Positions 1-9,262 of a stretch of 33,897 nucleotides of DNA are shown here, piece after piece. Below the pieces are notes generated by a model. That model was not told the origin of the DNA and did no database searches. It was given only the letters and a program-made list of their open reading frames with translations. The position numbers were made by a program, and so were the translations under genes. Numbering within the stretch: the stretch's first letter is position 1; each line of letters starts with the position of its first letter. Origin of the DNA: ChocPot-Mid sp043804925 (lineage in GTDB: Bacteria; Bacteroidota; Ignavibacteria; Kapaibacteriales; UBA2268); assembly GCA_043804925.1 (NCBI GenBank), contig JAZDIP010000098.1, positions 1 through 33,897 on the forward strand, read 5' to 3'.

Positions 1-605
1 CTGAAACCCCAATTCTCACCGAAGCCATCCAATACTTCCACATAACTCGAATAGGACAGTCCGAGAGCGGCACCCCAAACTGTTGCGGCATCATAGCTTA
101 ATCCACATTCCATTAAAGTTTCACTTAATAAATAGGAAGTAAAATATGCACCGTATAAATGTCCCCATTTATCTGCCCAAAAGTCTTGTTCGATGTCTTC
201 CTGAAATTTAAATTCTCCCTGTTCCTTCCAGATGGTATTCATTTGTCCAATATGCTGGGCAACAAAAACAGCCGTTAAACCGGCACCAAAGATAATTGTT
301 GGAACTAGTTTTATATGAGAATCTTCTAAAGGTAATCCTCCGCTAATAGTATATCTTTGATTATCGCCATACATAAATTCGGATAAAGGTACATAAGGAT
401 TCTTATTACCTTTATCAGAACTATCCTCATTTATTCCACTAAGTTCGCTCGATATACTATCATCATCATTGGAAACAAAAAGAATTTTATTAAATATAAG
501 GGAATCCTGCTCAACGTGTTGACATTGAAGAGATTCCTTCGGTAATACAGAATAAACAATGATGAAAAATACAAAGCAGAATCTATTTAACGTTCCCATT
601 TTCAT
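1..605 (-). CDS. DUF2279-type envelope protein, partial
   Basis: The reading frame is open from ATG at 605 down to the window edge, so only about 201 residues of the N-terminal part are present. Residues 1-20 are hydrophobic and look like a signal peptide. Further on are a small-residue hydrophobic stretch (IIFGAGLTAVFVAQH) and the segment DKWGHLYGAYFTSYLLSE, then EVLDGFGENWGFS at the edge. The D-K-x-G-H motif followed by a helix and a G-F-G motif recalls DUF2279 (YfiM-like) membrane-associated proteins, whose function is unknown. A second ATG at 599 is possible. It is divergent from the RodZ-like gene. The family call is from memory of the motif and is moderate; the coding frame itself is clear. 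Confidence 0.6.
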   Translation of the reverse strand, partial: MKMGTLNRFCFVFFIIVYSVLPKESLQCQHVEQDSLIFNKILFVSNDDDSISSELSGINEDSSDKGNKNPYVPLSEFMYGDNQRYTISGGLPLEDSHIKLVPTIIFGAGLTAVFVAQHIGQMNTIWKEQGEFKFQEDIEQDFWADKWGHLYGAYFTSYLLSETLMECGLSYDAATVWGAALGLSYSSYVEVLDGFGENWGF

Positions 606-781
606 TCTTAATATAATCAACCAATCAAACTCTTGAAAATAATTAACTTTATTAACTCAATAAACTTATTAAATTTTTTATACAAATCAATAAGTAGCAA
701 AAATAACAATAAAGACACTTACTATCGTTATAAAAACTACAATTTATTGCTAAATTAATGGTATAATAATTACTGAAAGTA

Positions 782-789
782 TATATTTG
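782..789 (+). promoter_or_regulatory. Candidate -7 box (TATATTTG) before the RodZ-like gene
   Basis: TATATTTG matches the TAnnTTTG -7 element of Bacteroidota promoters and lies about 60 bases before the ATG at 848. No convincing TTTG -33 element is seen at the expected distance, so this is a weak call. The rest of 606-847 shows no supportable gene. Confidence 0.3.
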
Positions 790-847
790 TATTCTGTATA
801 TGAACATTTTGTAAATTTTTTGAAAGTTTTTGGCATTTTTTTTATTG

Positions 848-1864
848 ATGGAAACATTAGGAACTAAATTAAGGTCTGCTCGTGAAAAACAAAAACTCAC
901 TTTGGAAAAAGTAAGTGAGCTAACCAAAATCCGTGCACATATAATCAAAGCACTCGAAAACGGAAACTATACCGTTGTTCCTCCTGTGTATGCCAAATCC
1001 TTTGTCCTAACATACGCAAAATTGTTAAAGATACCGATTTACGAAATTGAAGAAGAAATAGAAGAACATTTTAAATCCAAACTACCGGAACCGGTTCAAT
1101 TCAATATTGCCGAGCCGGAAGCCCGTGAAAAAAAAGATTGGAAATCACTTTTTCTAAAACCAAATATTATTTTTGAAAACAAAGAAAAGATAATAAACTA
1201 TCTTATATATTTTACGATTACGGTTGCACTACTATTAGTTTTTTATTATTCATTTCTTTATGAACCTGACTATGGTGCAAACAGGGAAAATAAAAAAACC
1301 GAAGATACTACCGCAGAATTAATTAAACCTGAGAGTAAGGGTTTATTTTCTTTTTATAATGCCGGTGACAGCATTACTTTACAGGCAACGGCAAAGGATT
1401 CTGCCTGGATGAAAATCACTATTGACGGAAAAATCAGTGAGCAGGCAAACATGTATCCCGGTTTTGAGAAAAAATGGTCGGCAACTGAATATTTTATGAT
1501 TACACTTGGTAATGCAGGTGCTGTCGAGTTCAAACGAAATGGTGAAAGGTTGCCTCCATTAGGTCCTTTCGGTTCTGTTGTCAGAAACATCAAAATCACT
1601 ATAAATGAAGTAATTAATTCTTCATATCCTTATGAAAAAGATTCAATTAAGGTGGCCGAAATCAGAAGAAAATACAGACAAAAGAAACCCGCTATTGAAG
1701 CTGCAAAGATAATTCAACCTGCCACTATCGAAAAAACTAACGATATAAACCTAAAAGATTCGAGAACTTCACCCGAAGCTTCTTCAATTTTTAAGAAAAA
1801 AGAAGAAAGATTGAAACCTATAAAGCCAATAAGTGTACCCGAGGAAAATAAGCCACCGAATTAA
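848..1864 (+). CDS. RodZ-like helix-turn-helix membrane protein
   Basis: A 338-residue bitopic membrane protein. Residues 1-65 form a RodZ-type helix-turn-helix region (LGTKLRSAREKQKLTLEKVS, then ALENGNY and PPVYAKSFVLTYAKLL). A single transmembrane segment lies at about 115-138. A periplasmic domain at about 175-252 has the DUF4115 pattern (SITLQATAKDSAWMKITIDG, then LGNAGAVEFKRNG). In RodZ the cytoplasmic domain binds MreB and links it to cell-wall synthesis. The tail after residue 255 is Lys/Pro-rich and probably disordered. ATG 848 is preferred over the upstream TTG at 830 because the helix-turn-helix domain begins right after it. It converges with lysC. Confidence 0.8.
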   Translation: METLGTKLRSAREKQKLTLEKVSELTKIRAHIIKALENGNYTVVPPVYAKSFVLTYAKLLKIPIYEIEEEIEEHFKSKLPEPVQFNIAEPEAREKKDWKSLFLKPNIIFENKEKIINYLIYFTITVALLLVFYYSFLYEPDYGANRENKKTEDTTAELIKPESKGLFSFYNAGDSITLQATAKDSAWMKITIDGKISEQANMYPGFEKKWSATEYFMITLGNAGAVEFKRNGERLPPLGPFGSVVRNIKITINEVINSSYPYEKDSIKVAEIRRKYRQKKPAIEAAKIIQPATIEKTNDINLKDSRTSPEASSIFKKKEERLKPIKPISVPEENKPPN

Positions 1865-1906
1865 TTTTCTTGAAGTTCCCGAAGTATTAACTACATCAAT
1901 TTTTTA

Positions 1907-3286
1907 CTAAAAATTCTTTAGGATAAAAGAATGTATTTTGTTAAGATTGATAAAAGCTCTTTCAGGTGATGTCAAAATTAAAACTGATACCGGAGAAATT
2001 CCGAAAATTATCTGTCTGGGATTCATATAACTAAGTTCTGTTAAAAATTCCTGAATTACATTATTTTTCAAGATTAAATCTTTACCCTGTGATGATGACA
2101 GTAGATTAAAACCTGCTATACAAAACAAAGAAACTTTTTTCAAAGACAATTTCTCCTGATTAATAATCATTTTAATCTTTTTATTATTTTCAAAATAATC
2201 ATCAAAAATAATCCTGCAATTACCTTCTGTACAAACAGAATAAAGGATTTTAACGGAGTGTTGTGATAGAAGATTCAATTTCTCGGAAAAGAATTTTTGA
2301 CTGTTAACATTTGATGGAATATCAATAGTACATTCAACACAACTTTGTTTTAAAATAACCGAATGAAGTTTAGTGTCCGATGCTGTTAGATTTTTAACTA
2401 TCAGCGTACCTTTTTCCTTTGGTTTATATGTATTCAAAATTCTAACGGGAATATCTTTCATTATTGCATGTTTAATGGTATCAGGATGCAAAACCTTGGC
2501 TCCATAGAAAGAAAGCTCTCTCATTTCATTAAAACTAATTTCAGGTATTGTCCTTGCTGATTTGACTAATCTGGGGTCAGTCGTTAAAACACCAGTTACA
2601 TCTGTCCAAATTTGGATTTCTTGAACTTTAAGAACCGCACCGAACAAGGCCGCAGAAAAATCACTACCACCTCTTCCCAATGTAGTTGTTATTCCTTTTG
2701 AATCGGATGCAATAAATCCTTGAGTAATTATTAAATCGTGAGTTTTAAATATTTTCTTAAATGAAGAAGTATTTTTCTTAACTTCCTGAAAATCAACAAC
2801 AGCATTTAGAAATCTTGAATTTGTTTTCATTATCGTTCTTGCATCTATCAATCTTGGTTTTAAACCTTTATTGATTGAAGCATAATGAAATATTGTTGTT
2901 GACAATAATTCACCATAAGCAATTGCCTGGGCTGTATTCCTGTCAGTACATTCCTTTAGCAGTTTCACACCTTCAACAAGTCTTCTAAGTTCTTCTATAT
3001 ATTTTGTTATTTCAATTTTAGCCTGCTTTTGTAATTCTTTGTCATTTATCAAATTCCGAATAATTTTTTGATGATGTAATTCTATTTCAGCAATAATTTT
3101 ATTACTTTTTGATTTGGAATTCTTTGGAGAATTTGTTATCAAATAAAGTAGTTTATCAGTAATACCGGAACATGCTGAAAGAACGATAACAGGTTTTTCT
3201 TGTTGGTAAGATGATACGATTTTTAAAACCCTATCCATAGCTTCGGCATCCTTAACTGATGTACCTCCAAATTTCATTATAATCAT
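1907..3286 (-). CDS. lysC: Aspartate kinase
   Basis: Phosphorylates L-aspartate in the first step of lysine, threonine and methionine synthesis. The 459-residue chain starts MIIMKFGGTSV, holding the KFGGTSV nucleotide-binding motif at residues 5-11. The middle carries TTLGRGGSDFSAALFG and WTDVTGVLTTDPRLV, typical of the amino-acid kinase fold. The last third is consistent with ACT regulatory domains. Length fits a monofunctional enzyme; no homoserine dehydrogenase domain is fused. ATG at 3277 (MKFGG) is an alternative start. A TATTTTTG -7-like box lies upstream on this strand at 3373-3380. It is transcribed in the same direction as murQ, but the 182-base gap argues for separate expression. 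Confidence 0.93.
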   Translation of the reverse strand: MIIMKFGGTSVKDAEAMDRVLKIVSSYQQEKPVIVLSACSGITDKLLYLITNSPKNSKSKSNKIIAEIELHHQKIIRNLINDKELQKQAKIEITKYIEELRRLVEGVKLLKECTDRNTAQAIAYGELLSTTIFHYASINKGLKPRLIDARTIMKTNSRFLNAVVDFQEVKKNTSSFKKIFKTHDLIITQGFIASDSKGITTTLGRGGSDFSAALFGAVLKVQEIQIWTDVTGVLTTDPRLVKSARTIPEISFNEMRELSFYGAKVLHPDTIKHAIMKDIPVRILNTYKPKEKGTLIVKNLTASDTKLHSVILKQSCVECTIDIPSNVNSQKFFSEKLNLLSQHSVKILYSVCTEGNCRIIFDDYFENNKKIKMIINQEKLSLKKVSLFCIAGFNLLSSSQGKDLILKNNVIQEFLTELSYMNPRQIIFGISPVSVLILTSPERAFINLNKIHSFILKNF

Positions 3287-3468
3287 ATCTATTCCAAAAT
3301 CATTTAAACCAAAGAATTAATAATATCTATAAAGACTAAAAAAGAAAAGAATTTACTTTAATTTAATCATTACAAAAATACGAAGTTAAGAGCAGAAACT
3401 AAAAAATATGGCTAATAAAAAAGCATGTATCTTAATTATCTTAGTTTGAGAGATTTACACAATTTATA

Positions 3469-4404
3469 TCAGTAAGAATCCTTATACAACATGGCTTTTC
3501 TCACAAAACCGTCAGCTTTGGTGAGTAATTCCGTAGCTTCTTCTTTATTAACATTTGCCTGTATCATAACGAGTGCCGTTTTTACATGTCCGCCACTCTT
3601 ATTAAGAAAATTTTCGGCTTCATCATATTCAATTCCGGTGATTGACATAATTATTTTTTTAGCTCTTTCCCTTAATTTAGCATTTGTCAGTTGCAGGTCA
3701 ACCATCACGTTACCATAAGTTTTCCCTAATTGTATCATAGAAGCCGTAGTCAACATATTCAGAACCATTTTCTGTGCCGTTCCTGACTTCATACGTGTTG
3801 AACCGGTTAAAACCTCAGGACCTACATTCGGACAAATAATCACATCTGCTAAAACACCAAGCTCATCAACTTTTTCATGTGATACGGTTGAGACAAAAAT
3901 TGTTTTGCATCCTCTTTTTTTTGCTTCTTCCATTGCACCTTTGACAAATGGTGTCCTGCCGGAAGCAGCAATACCACAGACAACATCCGGTGGTTTTATA
4001 TCTCTTTGAATTATTTCTTTTGCACCATTTCCCGGTAAATCTTCTGCTCCTTCTTGTGCTTTAAATACAGCTTCCTTGCCCCCTGCAATGATTCCCTGAA
4101 CCATTTCCAGGTCTGCACCAAAAGTTGGAGGGCACTCTGAGGCATCAAGTATGCCCAATCTGCCACTCGTCCCTGCACCAATATAAAATAGCCGTCCCCC
4201 TGATTTGAAAGCTTTTGTAATTATTTCTACGGCTTTTTCGATATTATCCAATTCTTCTTGAACGGCAAGAGCTACAATCATATCATCATTATTAATTATT
4301 TCCAAAATTTCTTTTGTGGAAGCCAAATCAATATTTTCAGACCTTGGATTTCTTTGTTCGGTCTGCAAAGCAATTATTTCTTTAAATAAATCAGTTTCGG
4401 GCAT
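3469..4404 (-). CDS. murQ: N-acetylmuramic acid 6-phosphate etherase
   Basis: Cleaves the lactyl ether of MurNAc-6-phosphate to GlcNAc-6-phosphate and D-lactate in cell-wall recycling. At 311 residues it has normal family length. The SIS-type sugar-phosphate fold is shown by FYIGAGTSGRLGILDASE (residues 73-90) followed by CPPTFG. The Glu in DASECPPTF (E90) and the Glu in EGAED (E121) align with the acidic residues implicated in catalysis in this family. The segments GIAASGRTPFVKGA and VLTGSTRMKSGTAQKMVLNML are also characteristic. No anmK, amgK or nagA neighbour is present, so the recycling pathway is not clustered here. The ATG lies after an AT-rich leader without a clear Shine-Dalgarno site. 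Confidence 0.95.
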   Translation of the reverse strand: MPETDLFKEIIALQTEQRNPRSENIDLASTKEILEIINNDDMIVALAVQEELDNIEKAVEIITKAFKSGGRLFYIGAGTSGRLGILDASECPPTFGADLEMVQGIIAGGKEAVFKAQEGAEDLPGNGAKEIIQRDIKPPDVVCGIAASGRTPFVKGAMEEAKKRGCKTIFVSTVSHEKVDELGVLADVIICPNVGPEVLTGSTRMKSGTAQKMVLNMLTTASMIQLGKTYGNVMVDLQLTNAKLRERAKKIIMSITGIEYDEAENFLNKSGGHVKTALVMIQANVNKEEATELLTKADGFVRKAMLYKDSY

Positions 4405-4545
4405 AAAGTAAAATTTTCAATTTATTAATAATATCTTATTAAGTTTAGCAAAAAAAATGCCATCAAAGACAAAAACCTATTTTTATTAATCTTAAAGATT
4501 TCATAATTTAAACTTCTTGTTAATGCAAAACTTAAAAACTGTAAA

Positions 4546-7500
4546 ATGAAAGTATTTCTAAGTAATGAAGAACGTCTTGAAATTGTAAAAGAGCTTAAGC
4601 AACTTTGCTCTTTCAATGCTATTAAATTGGCAGACCTTCAGGAACTTCAAAAATATAAGTATAATTATATTAATGAGTACCTGCATCATTTGGAAATAAA
4701 AGTTAAACCCGAAACTGCAATTAACGAGTTAATCCAATTTGTTATAAGGGATTTGTTACGGCTTGAAATAGCTTCTGAAGTCAATTTTGATAATTCTTTT
4801 ATTGATGTTGTTATTTATCAGCCGGGGGTCGGCAATCCTGTTTTGTTAGAACTTAAGCCATTATTCGTAAGAGATACAAGTAACAAACAAATCAAACAAC
4901 TACCTATTCGTTGGGATGCACACCAGAATCAAATCCAAAAATATCTGAAAAATAAAAGTGTAGAATTTATAATTTTAACTAACCTAAAGACTGCTTATTT
5001 TTTCAATCGTGAGGCATTGATTGATTTCAAACCATTTAAAGAAGTAGATTTCACGGATTTTTTAGTAGATGTCATTCAATATGATAATCTTTGGGATACT
5101 ATTCGAAGAGTTGAAGATGATATTCTTAAAATAGATTTGGACAAGGAATTTTTTGAATCATTACAAACATGGTTTAATGATTTGAAAAGTGTTAAGTTAA
5201 TTAATGATTCATCAATTTCAAGAGAAGAATTGATTGTCATGTTTTTGAATAAATTTATTTTTATAAAAACACTCGAAGACTTTGGGTTGATAAATTATAA
5301 ACATATTCAGGAAGAGTTTGAAGGTATTTTAAGAAAGTGGGAACCAAAAGGTAATAAATTAGTATTTCAACATTTCTTTCATGAAATTGAAAGTTTCTTT
5401 AATGTTTATTATAATACCGAATTATTTAAAACTCCTATTTGGGATTATATTGATAAAGCACCTGCAAATTTAGTTACTTTTCGTGAAAAATTTGAGAGAA
5501 TACTTGGTCTCGATTCCTGGTCAAAAACATACGGTAAAGGTTTAGTTCATTTCAACTACAGAAAAATCAACGAGGATATTTTTGGCAAAGCTTATGAAAC
5601 ATGGATTGCTAAAGCCCGCAAGGATGAAGGGATATATTATACACCTGCAACCATTACCGACTACATGACTCAGCGTTTAGTTGATACATTATTCAAAGAG
5701 CCATTCGAGATGTTGAAAACAGAAATAGCGGAAGCATCCATTTTCGACAAACTCGAATTGATAATGAACAATATCCGGAAAATCAGGATAATTGACCCAA
5801 CTTCGGGAAGCGGCAGTTTTTTGATTAAAGTCTTCCGGAAAATTTACGTTTATTATCTGGAATTTGCAAAGCTAACAGATTGGATCGAAGATTTGTCATT
5901 CGACGAAATAACAAATATGCCTGCTCCGGTACAAAATGTAAAGAATTTCAGGGATAAGTATTTCTTCCAAAAGTCAAAGCGTTTGCAGATGATTTCTTCG
6001 ATTATTCTCAATCACATTTTTGCGTCGGATAAGGACGAAAGGGCTTTGGAAACTGCCAAAACAAATCTTTGGAAAGAAGCAATAAAAATCGAACCGAGAA
6101 ATTATAATTATATTAAGCTGACAGAGGATAAGACTCATATATTACCTGACCTCGAATTGAATTTTATCAGGGGCGATGCTCTGATTGACAATGATTTCGA
6201 AGAACAGATATCATTCCTTAAAGATAATTTTACAAAGGAAATTAAACAGTTAATATCAATCAGGAATGAATATATTGATAATCCTTTCGAACCATCCGTT
6301 GTTGACGATGCATTGGAAATAAAAAAGAGAATCAAGGAAGCAATGCTTGAAAAATTTGAATTGGATAAAAGCACATTGTTTTTTCCGATGGATTTTTTCT
6401 TCTGCTTTTTTGATGAAAGCGGAAAGCCATTAGCAAAAGAATCAAAGGGTTTTAGTGCTATTATTAGCAATCCACCATGGGAGGCGATTAAACCTGTTAA
6501 AAAGGAATTTGCACAAAAAGCAAAATACGAAATGGATGTTCTTAAATTCAATACATGGTTCGATGATAAGCTGAAAAATGATGAAGTTTTCAGGGAAGAA
6601 TGGGGTAACTACTGCGATTTTTATACTAATTATACAAGAATACTTTACGAAAAATATGAATACCAAAGTTCAGGCGACCCCAACTACTACAAGTTTTTCA
6701 TGGAAAGAGATTTGCAGTTAATCAAACCAAACGGATATTTTTGTCTTTTGGTTCCTTCGGGTTTCCAGACTGACGAGGGAAGCAACAAACTAAGAAGAAT
6801 GTTAATTGAAGAAAACAGATTAATTGAACTTAGCTCATTCGAAAATAAAGGTTATTATGATGAAGAGATTGAAGAAAACAAGAAAGTGAAGTTATTTCCT
6901 GATGTTCACCCTCAGTTTAAGTTTTCAATAGTATTTGCACGAAAAGAACATTTTGAAGATTATTCATTCAAAGCTAAGTTTTATCTGCAGGACCCGGTGG
7001 ATTTGTACAATGATAATTTCATAAGCTACAACCTCGACAAAATCAAGAAGTTTTCACCGGAAAATCTTTCGATTATGGAATTCCAATCAGATAGGGATTA
7101 TGAACTATGCCTGAAAATATTATCTGACCATAAGTTACTTGGTGATTTGGAATATAAACTAAGAGCTGAATTTCACATGACAAATGACAGCAATTTGTTT
7201 GTGAGTGCGAAAGACCCGAAAGTTAAAAAGAGCAAAACTCATCTAAAACTTTTTGAAGGTAAGATGATACATCAGTTTACTTCCAATTTTTCTGAGCACA
7301 GGTATGTGATTGATGAAAATGAAGCCCGTGAAGTATTGATGAGTAAGGTATTACATCGCATTAAATCTTCAAACGGATTGAATAAGGAAGACATGAATAA
7401 TCTGGAAATTCCGGAAGATTTAATTCTGGATTACCAGACTTACAGGTTGGTTTACAGGGCTATAGGCAGTTCCACTAATGAACGTTCTCTTATTTGTTCG

Positions 7501-8013
7501 ATTGTTCCAAAAGATGTTTTTATTGGTCATTCAATGAATCATTTGGTGAATTTGGATTATGTCTATGAAAAAGATGAAATTAAAATATTACCTGTCAAAT
7601 ATGAAGAGTTAGTTTTTCTGATGGTATTTTTAAATTCCCTTACTCTAAACTTCTACATTAGGAATAAGATTTCAGCTAATCTTACAATGAATTTCATTTA
7701 CGAACTGCCTATAGCAGGAGCAAGCGAAGAAATAAAGCAGGAAATAATTGCAAAAGGATTTTCTTTGCTATACAGAAAGTCAAATAAAAAACAATATAAT
7801 GATTTGAAGAAGGAATTAAATGTAGAAGTTGACGAGAGCAAAGATTTAGCTGAATTGAGAGCAGAACTTGAAGTATTGATTGCAAGAGATTTGTACGGGC
7901 TGAATTTGGATGACTGGAAGCACCTGACTTCAACATTCACATTCGGAGGAAAATCGGAGACCAAGCAAGAACTTGACGAAATAATAAAAATAAGTTGTGA
8001 AATATGGGAATAA
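4546..8013 (+). CDS. Single-chain restriction-modification enzyme (Eco57I/type IIG-like)
   Basis: This 1155-residue protein appears to combine cleavage, methylation and DNA recognition. The N-terminal part has a PD-(D/E)XK-like nuclease signature: D87 (FIDVVI), E102-L-K104 (LLELKP) and Q129-xxx-Y133. The amino-methylase core follows: YYTP at 364-367, motif I DPTSGSGSF at 417-425, and the catalytic motif IV NPPW at 642-645, which marks an adenine-N6 methylase. The remainder (about 700-1155) probably holds the target-recognition region. No separate S or R subunit adjoins it. It sits between housekeeping genes and is followed 6 bases later by a permease gene. Whether cleavage is active and what site it recognises cannot be read from the sequence. 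Confidence 0.82.
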   Translation: MKVFLSNEERLEIVKELKQLCSFNAIKLADLQELQKYKYNYINEYLHHLEIKVKPETAINELIQFVIRDLLRLEIASEVNFDNSFIDVVIYQPGVGNPVLLELKPLFVRDTSNKQIKQLPIRWDAHQNQIQKYLKNKSVEFIILTNLKTAYFFNREALIDFKPFKEVDFTDFLVDVIQYDNLWDTIRRVEDDILKIDLDKEFFESLQTWFNDLKSVKLINDSSISREELIVMFLNKFIFIKTLEDFGLINYKHIQEEFEGILRKWEPKGNKLVFQHFFHEIESFFNVYYNTELFKTPIWDYIDKAPANLVTFREKFERILGLDSWSKTYGKGLVHFNYRKINEDIFGKAYETWIAKARKDEGIYYTPATITDYMTQRLVDTLFKEPFEMLKTEIAEASIFDKLELIMNNIRKIRIIDPTSGSGSFLIKVFRKIYVYYLEFAKLTDWIEDLSFDEITNMPAPVQNVKNFRDKYFFQKSKRLQMISSIILNHIFASDKDERALETAKTNLWKEAIKIEPRNYNYIKLTEDKTHILPDLELNFIRGDALIDNDFEEQISFLKDNFTKEIKQLISIRNEYIDNPFEPSVVDDALEIKKRIKEAMLEKFELDKSTLFFPMDFFFCFFDESGKPLAKESKGFSAIISNPPWEAIKPVKKEFAQKAKYEMDVLKFNTWFDDKLKNDEVFREEWGNYCDFYTNYTRILYEKYEYQSSGDPNYYKFFMERDLQLIKPNGYFCLLVPSGFQTDEGSNKLRRMLIEENRLIELSSFENKGYYDEEIEENKKVKLFPDVHPQFKFSIVFARKEHFEDYSFKAKFYLQDPVDLYNDNFISYNLDKIKKFSPENLSIMEFQSDRDYELCLKILSDHKLLGDLEYKLRAEFHMTNDSNLFVSAKDPKVKKSKTHLKLFEGKMIHQFTSNFSEHRYVIDENEAREVLMSKVLHRIKSSNGLNKEDMNNLEIPEDLILDYQTYRLVYRAIGSSTNERSLICSIVPKDVFIGHSMNHLVNLDYVYEKDEIKILPVKYEELVFLMVFLNSLTLNFYIRNKISANLTMNFIYELPIAGASEEIKQEIIAKGFSLLYRKSNKKQYNDLKKELNVEVDESKDLAELRAELEVLIARDLYGLNLDDWKHLTSTFTFGGKSETKQELDEIIKISCEIWE

Positions 8014-8019
8014 ATATAT

Positions 8020-9243
8020 ATGGATAATTTGATAACGAAAAAGCAGGTAGCATTCCTTTTTGCAATATTTATCAGTTTGCTGACATTAGCCGGTTTTCTA
8101 TATATTACAGGTATAATTCTTCAGCCATTGGTTTTAATAATAATATCCTTGTTTGTTATAGTTCCTTTCACAAAGGATTCACCTTTTGCCAAACGTTTGC
8201 TTGTTATGATTTCACTTTTGTTTGTTGGGTGGTTACTTGCTGATTTAGGATTTGCGGTCATACCTTTTTTAGTTGCTTTTTTAATGGCATATTTATTAGA
8301 CCCGTTTGTTGTATCTCTCGAGAAAATTAGGATTCCACGCTGGTTGTCAGCTTTAATAATTGACCTAACATTAGTAGGCGGAGTTACTGTCATCTCAATT
8401 TTCGTATTTCCTTTGATTTACGACCAGCTTGACGATGCAATTAACAGGATATCTTTATTTATAACTAATTTATCGAAAGATTTGGACAGTAATGCTTTTT
8501 ATAACTTCATGTCTGATTTGGGTTTGAAAAAAGCAACAACCAAAGCTATAGTACAAAATGAAATAATTCCTCGAATAGAGCCTATTATATCCGGTATTTT
8601 GGGTTCTTTGCTGAATTTGGTTACTAATATCTCCGCTTTGGCGACAAGTATATTCAATATTATTTTGATTCCTGTTCTATTCTTCTATTTCCTTAAGGAT
8701 TACAGAAAAATAGTGGTACTGTTAAAAGCTATTCTTATTAAGAAAAATACAAAACTGCTCAAAGATTTAAGGAGAATTAGCAGAATTTTAAAAAAATACG
8801 TTAGCTGGCAAATAACAGCCGCGTTTATTATCGCTTCAGTCTGCTCAACTTTCTTCTCGATTTTTAAAATACCATATCCTATTGTGCTTGGTATTTTATG
8901 CGGAATATTAAATCCAATACCATATTTGGGAATTTTTGCAAGTATGATAATCAGCATTATAACTATTATTATAGTTAACCAGCCGGATATGGTTTCTCAA
9001 ATATTGGCGGTTGTTGCCGCTATAAGTGCAATGCACTTTATCAATGCTTATTTCCTCGAACCTAACATTGCAGGAAAAATGATAGGTCTCCATCCTGCTT
9101 TATTGATTGCTTCCTTATTTGTTTTCGGAGGCATGTTCGGATTTTTCGGATTGCTCATTGCCGTACCGCTAACAGCAACATTGGTTATGTTTTTTGATGA
9201 TTGGCTGAAAAAAAATATTAACATATCCTTACTCAAGGAATGA
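8020..9243 (+). CDS. AI-2E family transporter
   Basis: A 407-residue polytopic membrane protein with about seven or eight hydrophobic segments. The central soluble stretch and the conserved C-terminal part (PIPYLGIFASMIISIITIII, then LEPNIAGKMIGLHPALLIASLFVFGGMFGFFGLLIAVPLTA) are hallmarks of the AI-2E/TqsA/PerM family. Members have been linked to autoinducer-2 export or Na+/H+ antiport, so the substrate here is unknown. The ATG lies 6 bases after the stop of the restriction-modification gene, suggesting co-transcription, though a functional link is not implied. Confidence 0.9.
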   Translation: MDNLITKKQVAFLFAIFISLLTLAGFLYITGIILQPLVLIIISLFVIVPFTKDSPFAKRLLVMISLLFVGWLLADLGFAVIPFLVAFLMAYLLDPFVVSLEKIRIPRWLSALIIDLTLVGGVTVISIFVFPLIYDQLDDAINRISLFITNLSKDLDSNAFYNFMSDLGLKKATTKAIVQNEIIPRIEPIISGILGSLLNLVTNISALATSIFNIILIPVLFFYFLKDYRKIVVLLKAILIKKNTKLLKDLRRISRILKKYVSWQITAAFIIASVCSTFFSIFKIPYPIVLGILCGILNPIPYLGIFASMIISIITIIIVNQPDMVSQILAVVAAISAMHFINAYFLEPNIAGKMIGLHPALLIASLFVFGGMFGFFGLLIAVPLTATLVMFFDDWLKKNINISLLKE

Positions 9244-9262
9244 GTAATTAATATATTCAGTG

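Noticed and set aside
652..948. 98-residue minus-strand frame
   Set aside because: It overlaps the helix-turn-helix start of the RodZ-like gene and has an AT-driven composition.
4546..8013. BREX methylase PglX
   Set aside because: It carries its own N-terminal nuclease residues, and no brxC, pglZ or other BREX gene is adjacent; a stand-alone restriction-modification enzyme fits better.
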